Of a DNA stretch of 64,000 nt, positions 42,297 to 49,985 are shown one piece after another. The DNA is taken from assembly GCA_020638595.1 (NCBI GenBank), contig JACKIG010000010.1, positions 62,001-126,000 on the forward strand, given 5' to 3'. The notes under the pieces were generated by a model. The model was not told the origin of the DNA. It searched no databases and saw nothing but the letters and a program-made list of their open reading frames with translations. This DNA is from Rhodospirillaceae bacterium. Lineage in GTDB: Bacteria > Pseudomonadota > Alphaproteobacteria > DSM-16000 > Inquilinaceae. Every line of letters starts with the position of its first letter. Position 1 is the stretch's first letter. The translations under genes and the position numbers were made by a program.

Positions 42297-43553
42297 ATGG
42301 CGGACTTGAACGGAACGACGAATGACGCCGGGGGTGCTGCCGGCCCCCTGGCCGGTTTGCGTGTGCTGGACCTGAGCCGGATCCTGGCCGGCCCGACCTG
42401 TACCCAGTTGCTGGGCGATCTCGGCGCCGACGTGATCAAGGTGGAACGGCCGGGCGCGGGCGACGATACGCGCAAATGGGGGCCGCCCTATGTGCGCGAT
42501 GCCGAAGGGCGCGAGACGACGGAAAGCGCCTATTACCTGTGCTGCAACCGCAACAAGCGCTCCGTCACCATCGATTTCACCCGGCCCGAGGGGGCGGCAC
42601 TGGTGCGCCGGCTGGCCGCCGGGGCGGACGTGCTGATCGAGAACTTCAAGGTGGGCGGGCTGGCGAAATACGGCCTGGCCTATGCGGACCTGCGCGACGA
42701 GTTCCCGCGCCTGGTCTATTGCTCCATCAGCGGCTTCGGCCAGGGCGGACCCTATGCCAACCGCCCGGGCTACGACTTCATGATCCAGGGCATGGGCGGG
42801 ATCATGAGCATGACGGGCGAGCCGGAGGGCGAGCCGATGAAGGTGGCCGTCGGCATCGCCGACGTCATGTGCGGCATGTACGCGTCCACCGCCATCCTGG
42901 CGGCGCTGCGCCACCGCGATGCCACCGGCGAGGGCCAGTACATCGACCTGGCGCTGCTGGACAGCCAGATCGCCTGGCTGATCAACGGCGGCCTCTACTA
43001 CCTGACGTCGGGGGAGCCGCCACCGCGCTTCGGCAATGCCCACCCCAATATCGTGCCCTATCAGGTGGTGCCCTCCAGCGACGGCTATTTCATCCTGGCC
43101 GTCGGCAACGACCGGCAGTTCCGCAGCTTCTGCGAAAGCGGCGGCCGGCCGGAACTGGCGGACGATCCCCTGTTCCTGCGCAACGCCGACCGCGTGCGCA
43201 ACCGCGCCGCCCTGGTGCCGCTGGTGGAGGAGATGACGCGCCGGCACACGACGGCCTTCTGGATCGAGGAGCTGGAGCGGCGCAACGTCCCCTGCGGCCC
43301 GGTCAACGACCTGCGCCAGGTGTTCGACGACCCGCAGGTCAAGCACCGCAACATGCGCATCACCCTGCCGCACCCCCTGGCCGGGTCGGGCGAGGTCGCG
43401 CTGATCGGCAGCCCGGTGAAGATGTCCGCGACGCCCGTCAGCTATCGCCAGGCACCGCCGGTGCTGGGGGAACACACGGACGCCGTGCTGGAGGAACTGC
43501 TGGGCCTGGATGCCACGGAACGCGGGCGCCTGCGGTCGCAGCAGGTGATCTGA
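42297..43553 (+). CDS. CaiB/BaiF class III CoA-transferase
   Basis: 418 residues from the ATG at 42297, preceded by a G-rich run (CTGGGGGG). The family core is complete: PLAGLRVLDLSRILAGPTC, ADVIKVERPGAGDDTR, SVTIDFTRPEG, SGFGQGGPYANRPGYDFMIQ with the catalytic Asp160, and RNVPCGPVNDL. The reaction moves CoA between carboxylates (formyl-, carnitinyl-, succinyl-CoA and others); the substrate is unknown. Fifteen bases downstream begins a ThDP enzyme, a pairing that recalls oxalate/2-hydroxyacyl-CoA systems, but the partner does not look like a typical oxalyl-CoA decarboxylase. Confidence 0.9.
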   Translation: MADLNGTTNDAGGAAGPLAGLRVLDLSRILAGPTCTQLLGDLGADVIKVERPGAGDDTRKWGPPYVRDAEGRETTESAYYLCCNRNKRSVTIDFTRPEGAALVRRLAAGADVLIENFKVGGLAKYGLAYADLRDEFPRLVYCSISGFGQGGPYANRPGYDFMIQGMGGIMSMTGEPEGEPMKVAVGIADVMCGMYASTAILAALRHRDATGEGQYIDLALLDSQIAWLINGGLYYLTSGEPPPRFGNAHPNIVPYQVVPSSDGYFILAVGNDRQFRSFCESGGRPELADDPLFLRNADRVRNRAALVPLVEEMTRRHTTAFWIEELERRNVPCGPVNDLRQVFDDPQVKHRNMRITLPHPLAGSGEVALIGSPVKMSATPVSYRQAPPVLGEHTDAVLEELLGLDATERGRLRSQQVI

Positions 43554-43567
43554 GGGGGCAGGCGACC

Positions 43568-45184
43568 ATGGCGACGGCAGCGGGGATCATTGCGGCGCGG
43601 CTGGCGGCGGCCGGATGCCGCCTTGCCTTCGGCATTCCCGGCGGCGAGGTGCTGACCCTGTTGGATGCGCTGGACGCGGCGGGCATCCGCTTCGTCCTGG
43701 CCAAGCACGAGAACGCGGCCGGCTTCATGGCCGAAGGCGCCTGGCACCATACCGGCGCCCCGGGCATTCTGGTGGCCACGCTGGGCCCGGGCATCGCCAA
43801 TGCCGTCAACGTGATCGCCAACGCCCATCAGGACCGGGTGCCGCTGATCGTGCTCAGCGGCTGCGTCGACGCGGCGGAGCGGGCGACCTACACCCACCAG
43901 GTCTTCGACCACCAGGCGCTGCTGCGCCCCATCGTCAAGGCCAGCTTCATGGCCGTCGACGGCGCCGTCGGCACGCTGGCGGACAAGGCGCTGGCCGCAG
44001 CCATGGAAGGCCAGCCGGGGCCGGTGCATATCGACCTTCCGGTCGGGCTGGCGGGGATGGAGCAGGCCGAGGCGGCCCCGGCAACGGCGATGCGCCGTGC
44101 CCCGGCGGGTCCGGCACCGTCGGCGGAACTGGACGAGGCGCGGGACTGGCTGTCGCAGGCCCGGCGGCCGCTGGTGATCGCCGGCGTCGACGTGCTGACC
44201 CAGCGCGCCGAAGCGGCGGTGGAGAGCTTCGCCCGCACGCGGGGCGCGCCCGTCATCACCACCTACAAGGCCAAGGGGGTGATCGAGGAAGACGATCCCT
44301 TGTGCCTGGGCGGTGCCGGCCTGTCCCCCAGGGCCGATGCGATCCTGCTGCCGCTGGTCCGCCAGGCCGACCTGGTCGTGCTGGCCGGCTATGACCCCAT
44401 CGAGATGCGCACCGGCTGGCGCGAGCCGTTCGCCCCGGGCCAGCGCGTCGTCGAGTTTTCCGCCGTCCCCAACACCCATCACATGCATCGCGCCCCGATC
44501 GGCTTCATCGGCGATGTCGCCGCCGGGCTGGAGGCGCTGGGCCGGGACCTGCCGGCACAGCCGGCCTGGGCGGACGGGGCGCCGGCGCGCGCGCGGGCGG
44601 CCCTGCGCCAGGCCTTCGCGCCCGAGCCCGAATGGGGTCCCGGCGTCGTCTTCGCCACCGCGCGGCGCGTGCTGCCGCGCGAGACGGTGGTCGCCACCGA
44701 CAGCGGCGCCCACCGCATCCTCTTGAGCCAGATGTGGGACTGCTACGCCCCGCGCACGCTGCTGCAATCGACGGCACTGTGCACCATGGGGTGCGCCCTG
44801 CCGCTGGCCGCGGGCTCGGCCCTGGCCGACGACAGGCCGGACCCGGCGCCGCGGGCGGTGATCGTCGGCGACGGGTGCCTGGAGATGGTGCTGGGCGAGC
44901 TGGCGACGGTCCGGGACCTCGGCCTTCCCATAATTGTCATGGTTCTGGTGGATGAAAGCCTGGCGCTGATCGAACTGAAGCAGCGGGCCTCCGGTTTCGC
45001 CAATCTCGGCGTCGACTTTCCCGGCACGGATTTTGCCGCGGTGGCGACGGCGATGGGCGGGCACGGCGTCCGCGTGGACAGCGCCGAGGCTTTGGAAGAG
45101 GCATTGCGGGGGGCGATGACGCGCCGTCACTTCACCGTGATCGCGTGCGCCATCGGTCGCAAAGCCTATGACGGGAAGATATGA
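43568..45184 (+). CDS. Thiamine-diphosphate-dependent enzyme (acetolactate-synthase-like)
   Basis: 538 residues from the ATG at 43568. The N-terminal PYR domain has FGIPGGEVLTLLDAL and the conserved catalytic Glu in KHENAAGFMAEG. The central domain follows at about 190-330. The PP domain carries VGDGCLEMVLGELATV...GLPIIVMVLVDES, where the usual Asn-Asn of the GDG-x-NN cofactor motif reads Val-Asp. The later LIELKQ fits the broad family of acetolactate-synthase-like decarboxylases and lyases (IlvB2, benzoylformate decarboxylase, 2-hydroxyacyl-CoA lyase). The substrate is not determinable. Its CoA-transferase neighbour suggests a 2-hydroxyacyl-CoA or oxalyl-CoA route, which is inference only. 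Confidence 0.82.
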   Translation: MATAAGIIAARLAAAGCRLAFGIPGGEVLTLLDALDAAGIRFVLAKHENAAGFMAEGAWHHTGAPGILVATLGPGIANAVNVIANAHQDRVPLIVLSGCVDAAERATYTHQVFDHQALLRPIVKASFMAVDGAVGTLADKALAAAMEGQPGPVHIDLPVGLAGMEQAEAAPATAMRRAPAGPAPSAELDEARDWLSQARRPLVIAGVDVLTQRAEAAVESFARTRGAPVITTYKAKGVIEEDDPLCLGGAGLSPRADAILLPLVRQADLVVLAGYDPIEMRTGWREPFAPGQRVVEFSAVPNTHHMHRAPIGFIGDVAAGLEALGRDLPAQPAWADGAPARARAALRQAFAPEPEWGPGVVFATARRVLPRETVVATDSGAHRILLSQMWDCYAPRTLLQSTALCTMGCALPLAAGSALADDRPDPAPRAVIVGDGCLEMVLGELATVRDLGLPIIVMVLVDESLALIELKQRASGFANLGVDFPGTDFAAVATAMGGHGVRVDSAEALEEALRGAMTRRHFTVIACAIGRKAYDGKI

Positions 45185-45230
45185 GGAACAATGGCTCGGT
45201 ATAGGCCCGCAGGGTGCGGAGACGGCGTGA

Positions 45231-46451
45231 ATGGCCCAGGTGCGTGACCGGTTCGGCGGGCGCGACCCGCGTGTGGACTTCTTCCGCGGGCTCTGCTTCC
45301 TGATCATCTTCATCGCCCATGTTCCGCGGAACGCGATGGGGAACTGGATCCCTGCCAAGTTCGGATGGTCCGATGCCACCGAGATGTTCGTTTTCATGTC
45401 GGGCTATGCCGCGGCCATCGCCTTCGGCATGGTGTTCGCCCGCCGCGGTTTCGTGATGGGCGTCGGCCGGGTCGCCTATCGCACCTGGCAGGTCTACACG
45501 GCCCACTTGACGCTGTTCATCTTCATCGTCGCCTTTTCCGCTGCCGCGACCATCGCCTATTCCGGCGGCGGCGCTGTCGATCGGTGGTCGGACATCGACT
45601 ATATCGGCAAGCTGAACCTCTGGTATTTCTTCGACGAGACTGCCACGGCCATCGTCGGCTTCTTCACGCTGCAATACGTCCCGAACTATTTCGACATCCT
45701 GCCGATGTACCTGGTGATCCTGGCGATGATGCCGTTGGTCATGGCGGCGTCGCGCGTGCATCCCTGGGGGGGGCCGGCGCTGTGCATCGCGCTCTACCTG
45801 TTCACCTGGATTCACGGCCTGGCGCTGCCGGCGGAGGTGCGGCCGGACGACCACCGCACCTGGTTCTTCAACCCGTTCGGCTGGCAATTGGTGTTCTATA
45901 CCGGCTTCGCCATTTCCATGGGCTGGGTCAGGACGCCGCCGCGGTCGCGGCTGCTGTTCTGGGCCTGCATCGTCTTCATCGTCTGCGTGGCGCTGGTCAG
46001 CAACTACAACTTCTACCGGGGCAGCGAGCTGTTGACGACGCTGCGGGAATGGGCATCACCGCTGCGGGCCAAGAGCGACTTCGCCATCGGGCGCTATGTC
46101 CATTTCCTGGCCATCGCCTATGCCACGGTCTACCTGCTGCACGGCCGCGAACAGATCCTGCTGACGGCCATCGGCCGCCCGATCATGAAATGCGGCCAGC
46201 AGTCCCTGCCGGTCTTCATGTTCGGCATGATCCTGGCGCGCATCGCCGGCCTGGTGCTGGACGTCGCCGGGCGCGAGGTCTGGGTGGTCGTGCTGGTCAA
46301 TTTCGGCGGGTTCGCCCTGATGGTCGGCTTTGCCTATCTGCTGGGCTGGCTGAAGGCCGAGCCGTGGAAGAAACGCCCGGCCCCGCGGGTCGACGCCGCC
46401 CTTCAGCCGGCGCCGTCTGCCCCGGTGCCCAACCCCGCCGCCGGGGAATGA
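45231..46451 (+). CDS. opgC: OpgC-type membrane protein for periplasmic glucan succinylation
   Basis: 406 residues, some ten membrane spans, with the OpgC/acyltransferase-3-like N-terminus RDPRVDFFRGLCFLIIFIAHVPRN and FVFMSGYAAAIAFGMVF. OpgC adds succinyl groups to osmoregulated periplasmic glucans at the periplasmic face. The presence of opgG/D and opgH 3 kb away supports the call. Its stop overlaps the following esterase start (ATGA). The start at 45231 has GGAGA about nine bases upstream. Confidence 0.9.
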   Translation: MAQVRDRFGGRDPRVDFFRGLCFLIIFIAHVPRNAMGNWIPAKFGWSDATEMFVFMSGYAAAIAFGMVFARRGFVMGVGRVAYRTWQVYTAHLTLFIFIVAFSAAATIAYSGGGAVDRWSDIDYIGKLNLWYFFDETATAIVGFFTLQYVPNYFDILPMYLVILAMMPLVMAASRVHPWGGPALCIALYLFTWIHGLALPAEVRPDDHRTWFFNPFGWQLVFYTGFAISMGWVRTPPRSRLLFWACIVFIVCVALVSNYNFYRGSELLTTLREWASPLRAKSDFAIGRYVHFLAIAYATVYLLHGREQILLTAIGRPIMKCGQQSLPVFMFGMILARIAGLVLDVAGREVWVVVLVNFGGFALMVGFAYLLGWLKAEPWKKRPAPRVDAALQPAPSAPVPNPAAGE

Positions 46452-47374
46452 CCGCAGGCGCACGCGCGCTCGGCCTGGCCTGCCTGCTGCTGGCAGCGCT
46501 GGGCGCACCGGCCGCGGGCGGTGCGGAGTCCCGCGTTCGCCAGAGCACGGCCTTCGACAGCGCGGCGCTGGGCCGGCCGATGGCCTACAGCGTCTACCTG
46601 CCGCCCGGCTATGATGGCGAAGATGACGAAGCGGAGGATGCGCCGGGCCGGCGTTTTCCCGTGATCTACCTGCTGCACGGGCTGGGCGGGAACGAGCGCG
46701 ACTGGCTGCTGGGTGCGGGGGTCGACGCGATCGCCGACGACCTGATCGCCCGCGGCGCAATGCCGCCGGCGATCCTGGTGATGCCCGACGGCGGGGTCGG
46801 CTGGTATGTCGACAGTGCGGCGATCGGCGGACCCGGCGACTATGAGACGGCGATCGCCGCCGACCTGATCGCCCATGTCGACGCGACCTATCGGACCATC
46901 GCGGCCCGTGAGGGCCGGGCGATCGCCGGCCTGTCCATGGGCGGGTACGGGGCGGTCCGGCTGGCGTTCTTCCATCCCGACCTGTTCGCCGCGGCCGGCA
47001 GCCTGAGCGGCGCCATCTTCCCCGACATTCCGTCGGACGACGATGTCAGCGACCTGCAGCAGGACCTGTTCCGCGGCGCCTTCGGCACGCCGGTGGATGC
47101 CGGCCGGTTCAATGCCGCCAATGTTTTCGGCCCCATCGCCGATCTTGCGGCGGCAGGGGCGGCACCGCCGCTGCTGCTGACCGTCGGCGACGACGACCGC
47201 TTCCGCCTCGACCGCGGCGCCCATGCCCTGTTCACGGCGCTGCGCGACGCGGGCCTGCCGGTGGAACTGAGGATCACCGACGGCGGCCATGTCTGGCCCC
47301 TGTGGGCGCAGCAGATCCAGGGGGTGCTGGTCTTCCTGGGCGGGTATCTGTCGCCGCCACGCGACGACGGCTGA
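46448..47374 (+). CDS. Exported serine esterase (esterase D family)
   Basis: 308 residues, coupled to opgC by ATGA. A signal peptide (MTAGARALGLACLLLAALGAPAAG) is followed by an alpha/beta hydrolase: oxyanion region YLLHGLGGNERDW, nucleophile S163 in IAGLSMGGYGA, an acid in VGDDDRF and a late His in TDGGHVWPLW. PF00756-type esterases act on acyl or feruloyl esters and S-formylglutathione. Because it is coupled to opgC, a role in trimming acyl groups of periplasmic glucans is an attractive inference without direct proof. The octamer repeat array begins about 20 bases after its stop. Confidence 0.85.
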   Translation: MTAGARALGLACLLLAALGAPAAGGAESRVRQSTAFDSAALGRPMAYSVYLPPGYDGEDDEAEDAPGRRFPVIYLLHGLGGNERDWLLGAGVDAIADDLIARGAMPPAILVMPDGGVGWYVDSAAIGGPGDYETAIAADLIAHVDATYRTIAAREGRAIAGLSMGGYGAVRLAFFHPDLFAAAGSLSGAIFPDIPSDDDVSDLQQDLFRGAFGTPVDAGRFNAANVFGPIADLAAAGAAPPLLLTVGDDDRFRLDRGAHALFTALRDAGLPVELRITDGGHVWPLWAQQIQGVLVFLGGYLSPPRDDG

Positions 47375-47395
47375 CCGGCGCACCGCCGCATTTGC

Positions 47396-47523
47396 GATTG
47401 GCGGATTGGCGGATTGGCGGATTGGCGGATTGGCGGATTGGCGGATTGGCGGATTGGCGGATTGGCGGATTGGCGGATTGGCGGATTGGCGGATTGGCGG
47501 ATTGGCGGATTGGCGGATTGGCG
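47396..47523. repeat. Perfect 8-bp tandem repeat, 16 copies
   Basis: GATTGGCG is repeated head to tail sixteen times without a single change. Because 8 is not a multiple of 3 and no unit forms a stop in any frame, open frames run through it on both strands and give an artificial 8-residue repeat (plus strand based on IGGLADWR; minus strand on ANPPIRQS). It lies between the esterase stop and modE. Confidence 0.97.
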
Positions 47524-47529
47524 GAAAAA

Positions 47530-47554
47530 CGACAATCCTGCCGGCAGATTGTCG
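47530..47554 (+). terminator. Stem-loop between esterase and modE
   Basis: CGACAATC and GATTGTCG form an 8-bp stem around a 9-base loop that itself contains the palindrome TGCCGGCA. It follows the repeat array and an A-run. It may end transcription of the opgC-esterase unit; no T-run follows on the plus strand. Confidence 0.35.
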
Positions 47555-47626
47555 TAAATCCGACATCGGCCATGTCAAGGTTCATTCAATCAAGTCAATG
47601 CATTAGCACTGGCATCGGGTTTGCTT

Positions 47627-47692
47627 GCGCCTGCCCCTCGGGCGGACCATTATGCAGACGACTGCATAACGGTCCGCCCGAGGGGCAGGCGC
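47627..47692. promoter_or_regulatory. 66-base near-perfect palindrome in the modE leader, including the Shine-Dalgarno
   Basis: Two 22-base arms (47627-47648 and 47671-47692) are exact reverse complements. Inside them an 8-base inner pair (TTATGCAG and CTGCATAA) surrounds a 4-base ACGA loop, with one mismatch between the arm pairs. The right arm holds GAGGGG, the only good ribosome-binding site of modE, and ends one base before its ATG. As DNA the inner palindrome could be a ModE or other repressor operator; as RNA the hairpin would hide the ribosome site. Confidence 0.85.
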
Positions 47693-47693
47693 C

Positions 47694-48503
47694 ATGACCG
47701 AGACCACGGCACCCGACACCGGCCTTCTGGAGGCCCTGGCCGAACGCCGGCCGCGCACCGGGCGCAGCTGGGCCGACCTGCTGGCCCAGGTGGGAGAGAC
47801 CGGATCCATCACCGGGGCGGCAAAGGCGCTGGGCCTGAGCTATCGCGCGGTGTGGGAGGCGATCAATGCCGCCAACAACCTGTCCCGCACGCCGCTGGTG
47901 CTGACCCAGCCCGGCGGCCGCCATGGCGGCGGCGCGGTCGTGACCCCCGCCGGCCGCAACGTCATCCATGCCTGCGCGGTGCTGGACGACGAATATGCCC
48001 GCATGCGCCGGCGCGTACTGAAGAGCCTGGGCGATGACGCCGCGCTGCCGCTGCCGTCCATCCTTTGGAGCCTTGCCATGCGCACAAGCGCCCGGAACGC
48101 CTATCGCTGCACCGTCACCAGCGTGACCGAAGGTCCCGTCAATGCCGAAGTGCTGCTGACCCTGTCGGAGCACACGTCCCTGGCCGCGATCATCACCGCG
48201 CGTAGCGTGCGCGAGCTGGACCTGCGTCCGGGGTCGGAAGTCGTCGCCCTAATCAAGTCGACCTTCATCCTGCTGGCGCGGGCGGAGGATCTCGGCCGGA
48301 CATCGGCGCGCAACTGCATTTCCGGCACGGTGATCGACATGGTCGGCGGCGCCGTCAGCACCGAGGTCGTGCTGGACATCGGCGACGGCAAGACGCTGGC
48401 GGCCGTCATCACCGAAGGCAGCGCCAAGGGCCTGGGCATCGCTGTCGGCGACCGCCTCTGCGCGCTGATCAAGGCCTCGCACATCATCCTGGCCGTCGAC
48501 TGA
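47694..48503 (+). CDS. modE: Molybdate-responsive transcriptional regulator ModE
   Basis: 269 residues: N-terminal winged HTH about 15-115 (GSITGAAKALGLSYRAVWEAIN, GGRHGGGAVVTPAG), then two Mop domains about 130-195 and 203-267 (SARNAYRCTVTSVTEGPVNAEVLL, SARNCISGTVIDMVGGAVSTEVVL, each ending in a VxAxIKxxxIxLA strand). ModE binds molybdate through the Mop pair and represses modABC. It is the first gene of modE-modA-modB-modC. The ATG at 47694 lies at the edge of the leader palindrome. Confidence 0.94.
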   Translation: MTETTAPDTGLLEALAERRPRTGRSWADLLAQVGETGSITGAAKALGLSYRAVWEAINAANNLSRTPLVLTQPGGRHGGGAVVTPAGRNVIHACAVLDDEYARMRRRVLKSLGDDAALPLPSILWSLAMRTSARNAYRCTVTSVTEGPVNAEVLLTLSEHTSLAAIITARSVRELDLRPGSEVVALIKSTFILLARAEDLGRTSARNCISGTVIDMVGGAVSTEVVLDIGDGKTLAAVITEGSAKGLGIAVGDRLCALIKASHIILAVD

Positions 48504-48538
48504 TCCGGCGGCCCGAAGCCCGAAGGGAAGCACACCCG

Positions 48539-49294
48539 ATGTCCACATGCAGCAGCCCGGCGACGGCCATCATCGCCGCGGCAGCAGTGGCCCTGGCGAT
48601 GACCGGGGCCGATGCGGCCGAAACCACGGTCGCCGTCGCCGCCAACTTCACCGAACCGGCGGGCGAGATCGCGGCGGCATTCGGCGCGGCGACCGGCCAC
48701 ACCGTCGTCCTCAGCTTCGGGTCGACCGGCCAGCTCTATACCCAGATCACGCAGCAGGCGCCCTTCGAGGTCTTCCTGGCTGCCGACGCGGAACGTCCGA
48801 TGCTGGCCGTCGACGAGGGGCTGGCCGTCGCCGACAGCCGGTTCACCTATGCCATCGGCAAGCTGGCGCTGTGGAGCGCCGACCCCGACCTGGTGACGGA
48901 CGACAGCGTGCTGTCGAGCGACGGGTTCACGCGCCTGGCCATCGCCAATCCCGAAAGCGCGCCCTACGGCGCCGCCGCCGTGGAGGTGATGCGGGCGCTG
49001 GAAGTCTACGACGCGCTGGAGCCCCGCATCGTCCAGGGCAACAATATCGGCCAGGCCTACCAGTTCGTCGCCACCGGCAACGCGGAACTGGGGTTCGTCG
49101 CCGTTTCGCAGATCGTCGGCGACGACACAGGCTCGGCGTGGGTCGTGCCGCAGGACCTTTATGCCCCCATCCTGCAGCAGGCCGTGCTGCTGAACGGCGG
49201 GGACGACAATCCGGCGTCGGTCGCGTTCCTGGAGTTCCTGCGCGGGCCGGAGGCGGCGGAGATCATCCAGCGCTTCGGCTACGCGATCGAATAG
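48539..49294 (+). CDS. modA: Molybdate ABC transporter substrate-binding protein
   Basis: 251 residues with a signal peptide (MSTCSSPATAIIAAAAVALAMTGADA). The ModA core follows: VAVAANFTEPAGEIAAAF, SFGSTGQLYTQI with the oxyanion-binding Ser residues, FEVFLAADAERP, IANPESAPYGAAAVEVM, and IVQGNNIGQAYQFVATGNAELGFVA. It captures molybdate or tungstate in the periplasm. It starts 35 bases after modE. Confidence 0.95.
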   Translation: MSTCSSPATAIIAAAAVALAMTGADAAETTVAVAANFTEPAGEIAAAFGAATGHTVVLSFGSTGQLYTQITQQAPFEVFLAADAERPMLAVDEGLAVADSRFTYAIGKLALWSADPDLVTDDSVLSSDGFTRLAIANPESAPYGAAAVEVMRALEVYDALEPRIVQGNNIGQAYQFVATGNAELGFVAVSQIVGDDTGSAWVVPQDLYAPILQQAVLLNGGDDNPASVAFLEFLRGPEAAEIIQRFGYAIE

Positions 49295-49307
49295 ACGCAT
49301 CCGGACG

Positions 49308-49985
49308 ATGGATGACGCCATCTGGCAGGCCGTCCGGCTGACGCTGGTGCTGGCCACCACCACGACGGTGGTGCTGCTGGTCCTGGGCACGCCGCTGGCG
49401 TGGTGGCTGGCCCGGCCCGGCGGGTGGTGGAAAGAGGCCGTGGCGGCGGTGGTGTCGCTGCCGCTGGTGCTGCCGCCGACGGTGCTGGGGTTCTACCTGC
49501 TGCTGATGCTGGGGCCGAACGGGCCGGGCGGCTGGATCGCCCGGTCCTACGGCGCCAACACGCTGGCCTTCACCTTCGAAGGCCTGGTGATCGGATCGGT
49601 CATCTATTCCATGCCCTTCGTCGTCCAGCCGCTGCGCAACGCGTTCGAGGCGTTCGGCGAACGGCCGCTGGAGGTGGCGGCCACCCTGCGGGCGGCACCG
49701 GTGGACCGCTTCTTCAGCGTGGCCGTGCCGCTGGCACGGCCCGGCTTCCTGACCGGCGCCGTGCTGGGCTTTGCCCACACGGTCGGGGAATTCGGCGTGG
49801 TGCTGATGGTGGGCGGCAGCATCCCGGGCGAGACCAAGGTGCTGTCGGTGCAGATCTACGACTATGTCGAAACGCTGCAATGGCGCCAGGCGCACCTGAT
49901 CGCCGGCGGCATGCTGGTCTTCTCGTTCCTGGCGATCCTGGCCATGATGGTCATCGACAAGCGCCTGCGGCGGAGGCGGCACTGA
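49308..49985 (+). CDS. modB: Molybdate ABC transporter permease
   Basis: 225 residues with about five membrane spans. The cytoplasmic EAA loop is LEVAATLRAAPVDRFFSVAVPLARPGFLTGAVLGFAHTVGEFG, typical of ModB/CysT-type permeases. It starts 13 bases after modA and ends in the same bases where modC starts. Confidence 0.95.
   Translation: MDDAIWQAVRLTLVLATTTTVVLLVLGTPLAWWLARPGGWWKEAVAAVVSLPLVLPPTVLGFYLLLMLGPNGPGGWIARSYGANTLAFTFEGLVIGSVIYSMPFVVQPLRNAFEAFGERPLEVAATLRAAPVDRFFSVAVPLARPGFLTGAVLGFAHTVGEFGVVLMVGGSIPGETKVLSVQIYDYVETLQWRQAHLIAGGMLVFSFLAILAMMVIDKRLRRRRH

Noticed and set aside
42297..45184. CoA-transferase and ThDP enzyme as a formyl-CoA transferase / oxalyl-CoA decarboxylase pair
   Set aside because: The CoA-transferase fits the family, but the ThDP enzyme lacks the Oxc N-terminal and ADP-binding features I would expect and looks closer to acetolactate-synthase-like proteins, so I did not name it.
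47396..47523. CRISPR array
   Set aside because: Units are 8 bp, directly adjacent and without spacers; no cas genes are present.
46403..47606. Frames through the octamer array that suggest 8-residue repeat proteins on both strands
   Set aside because: An 8-bp repeat without stops keeps several frames open; no ribosome site or conserved flank supports translation.
47627..47692. Molybdenum-cofactor riboswitch in the modE leader
   Set aside because: The region is one simple long hairpin; the multi-stem layout of the Moco RNA motif is not visible.
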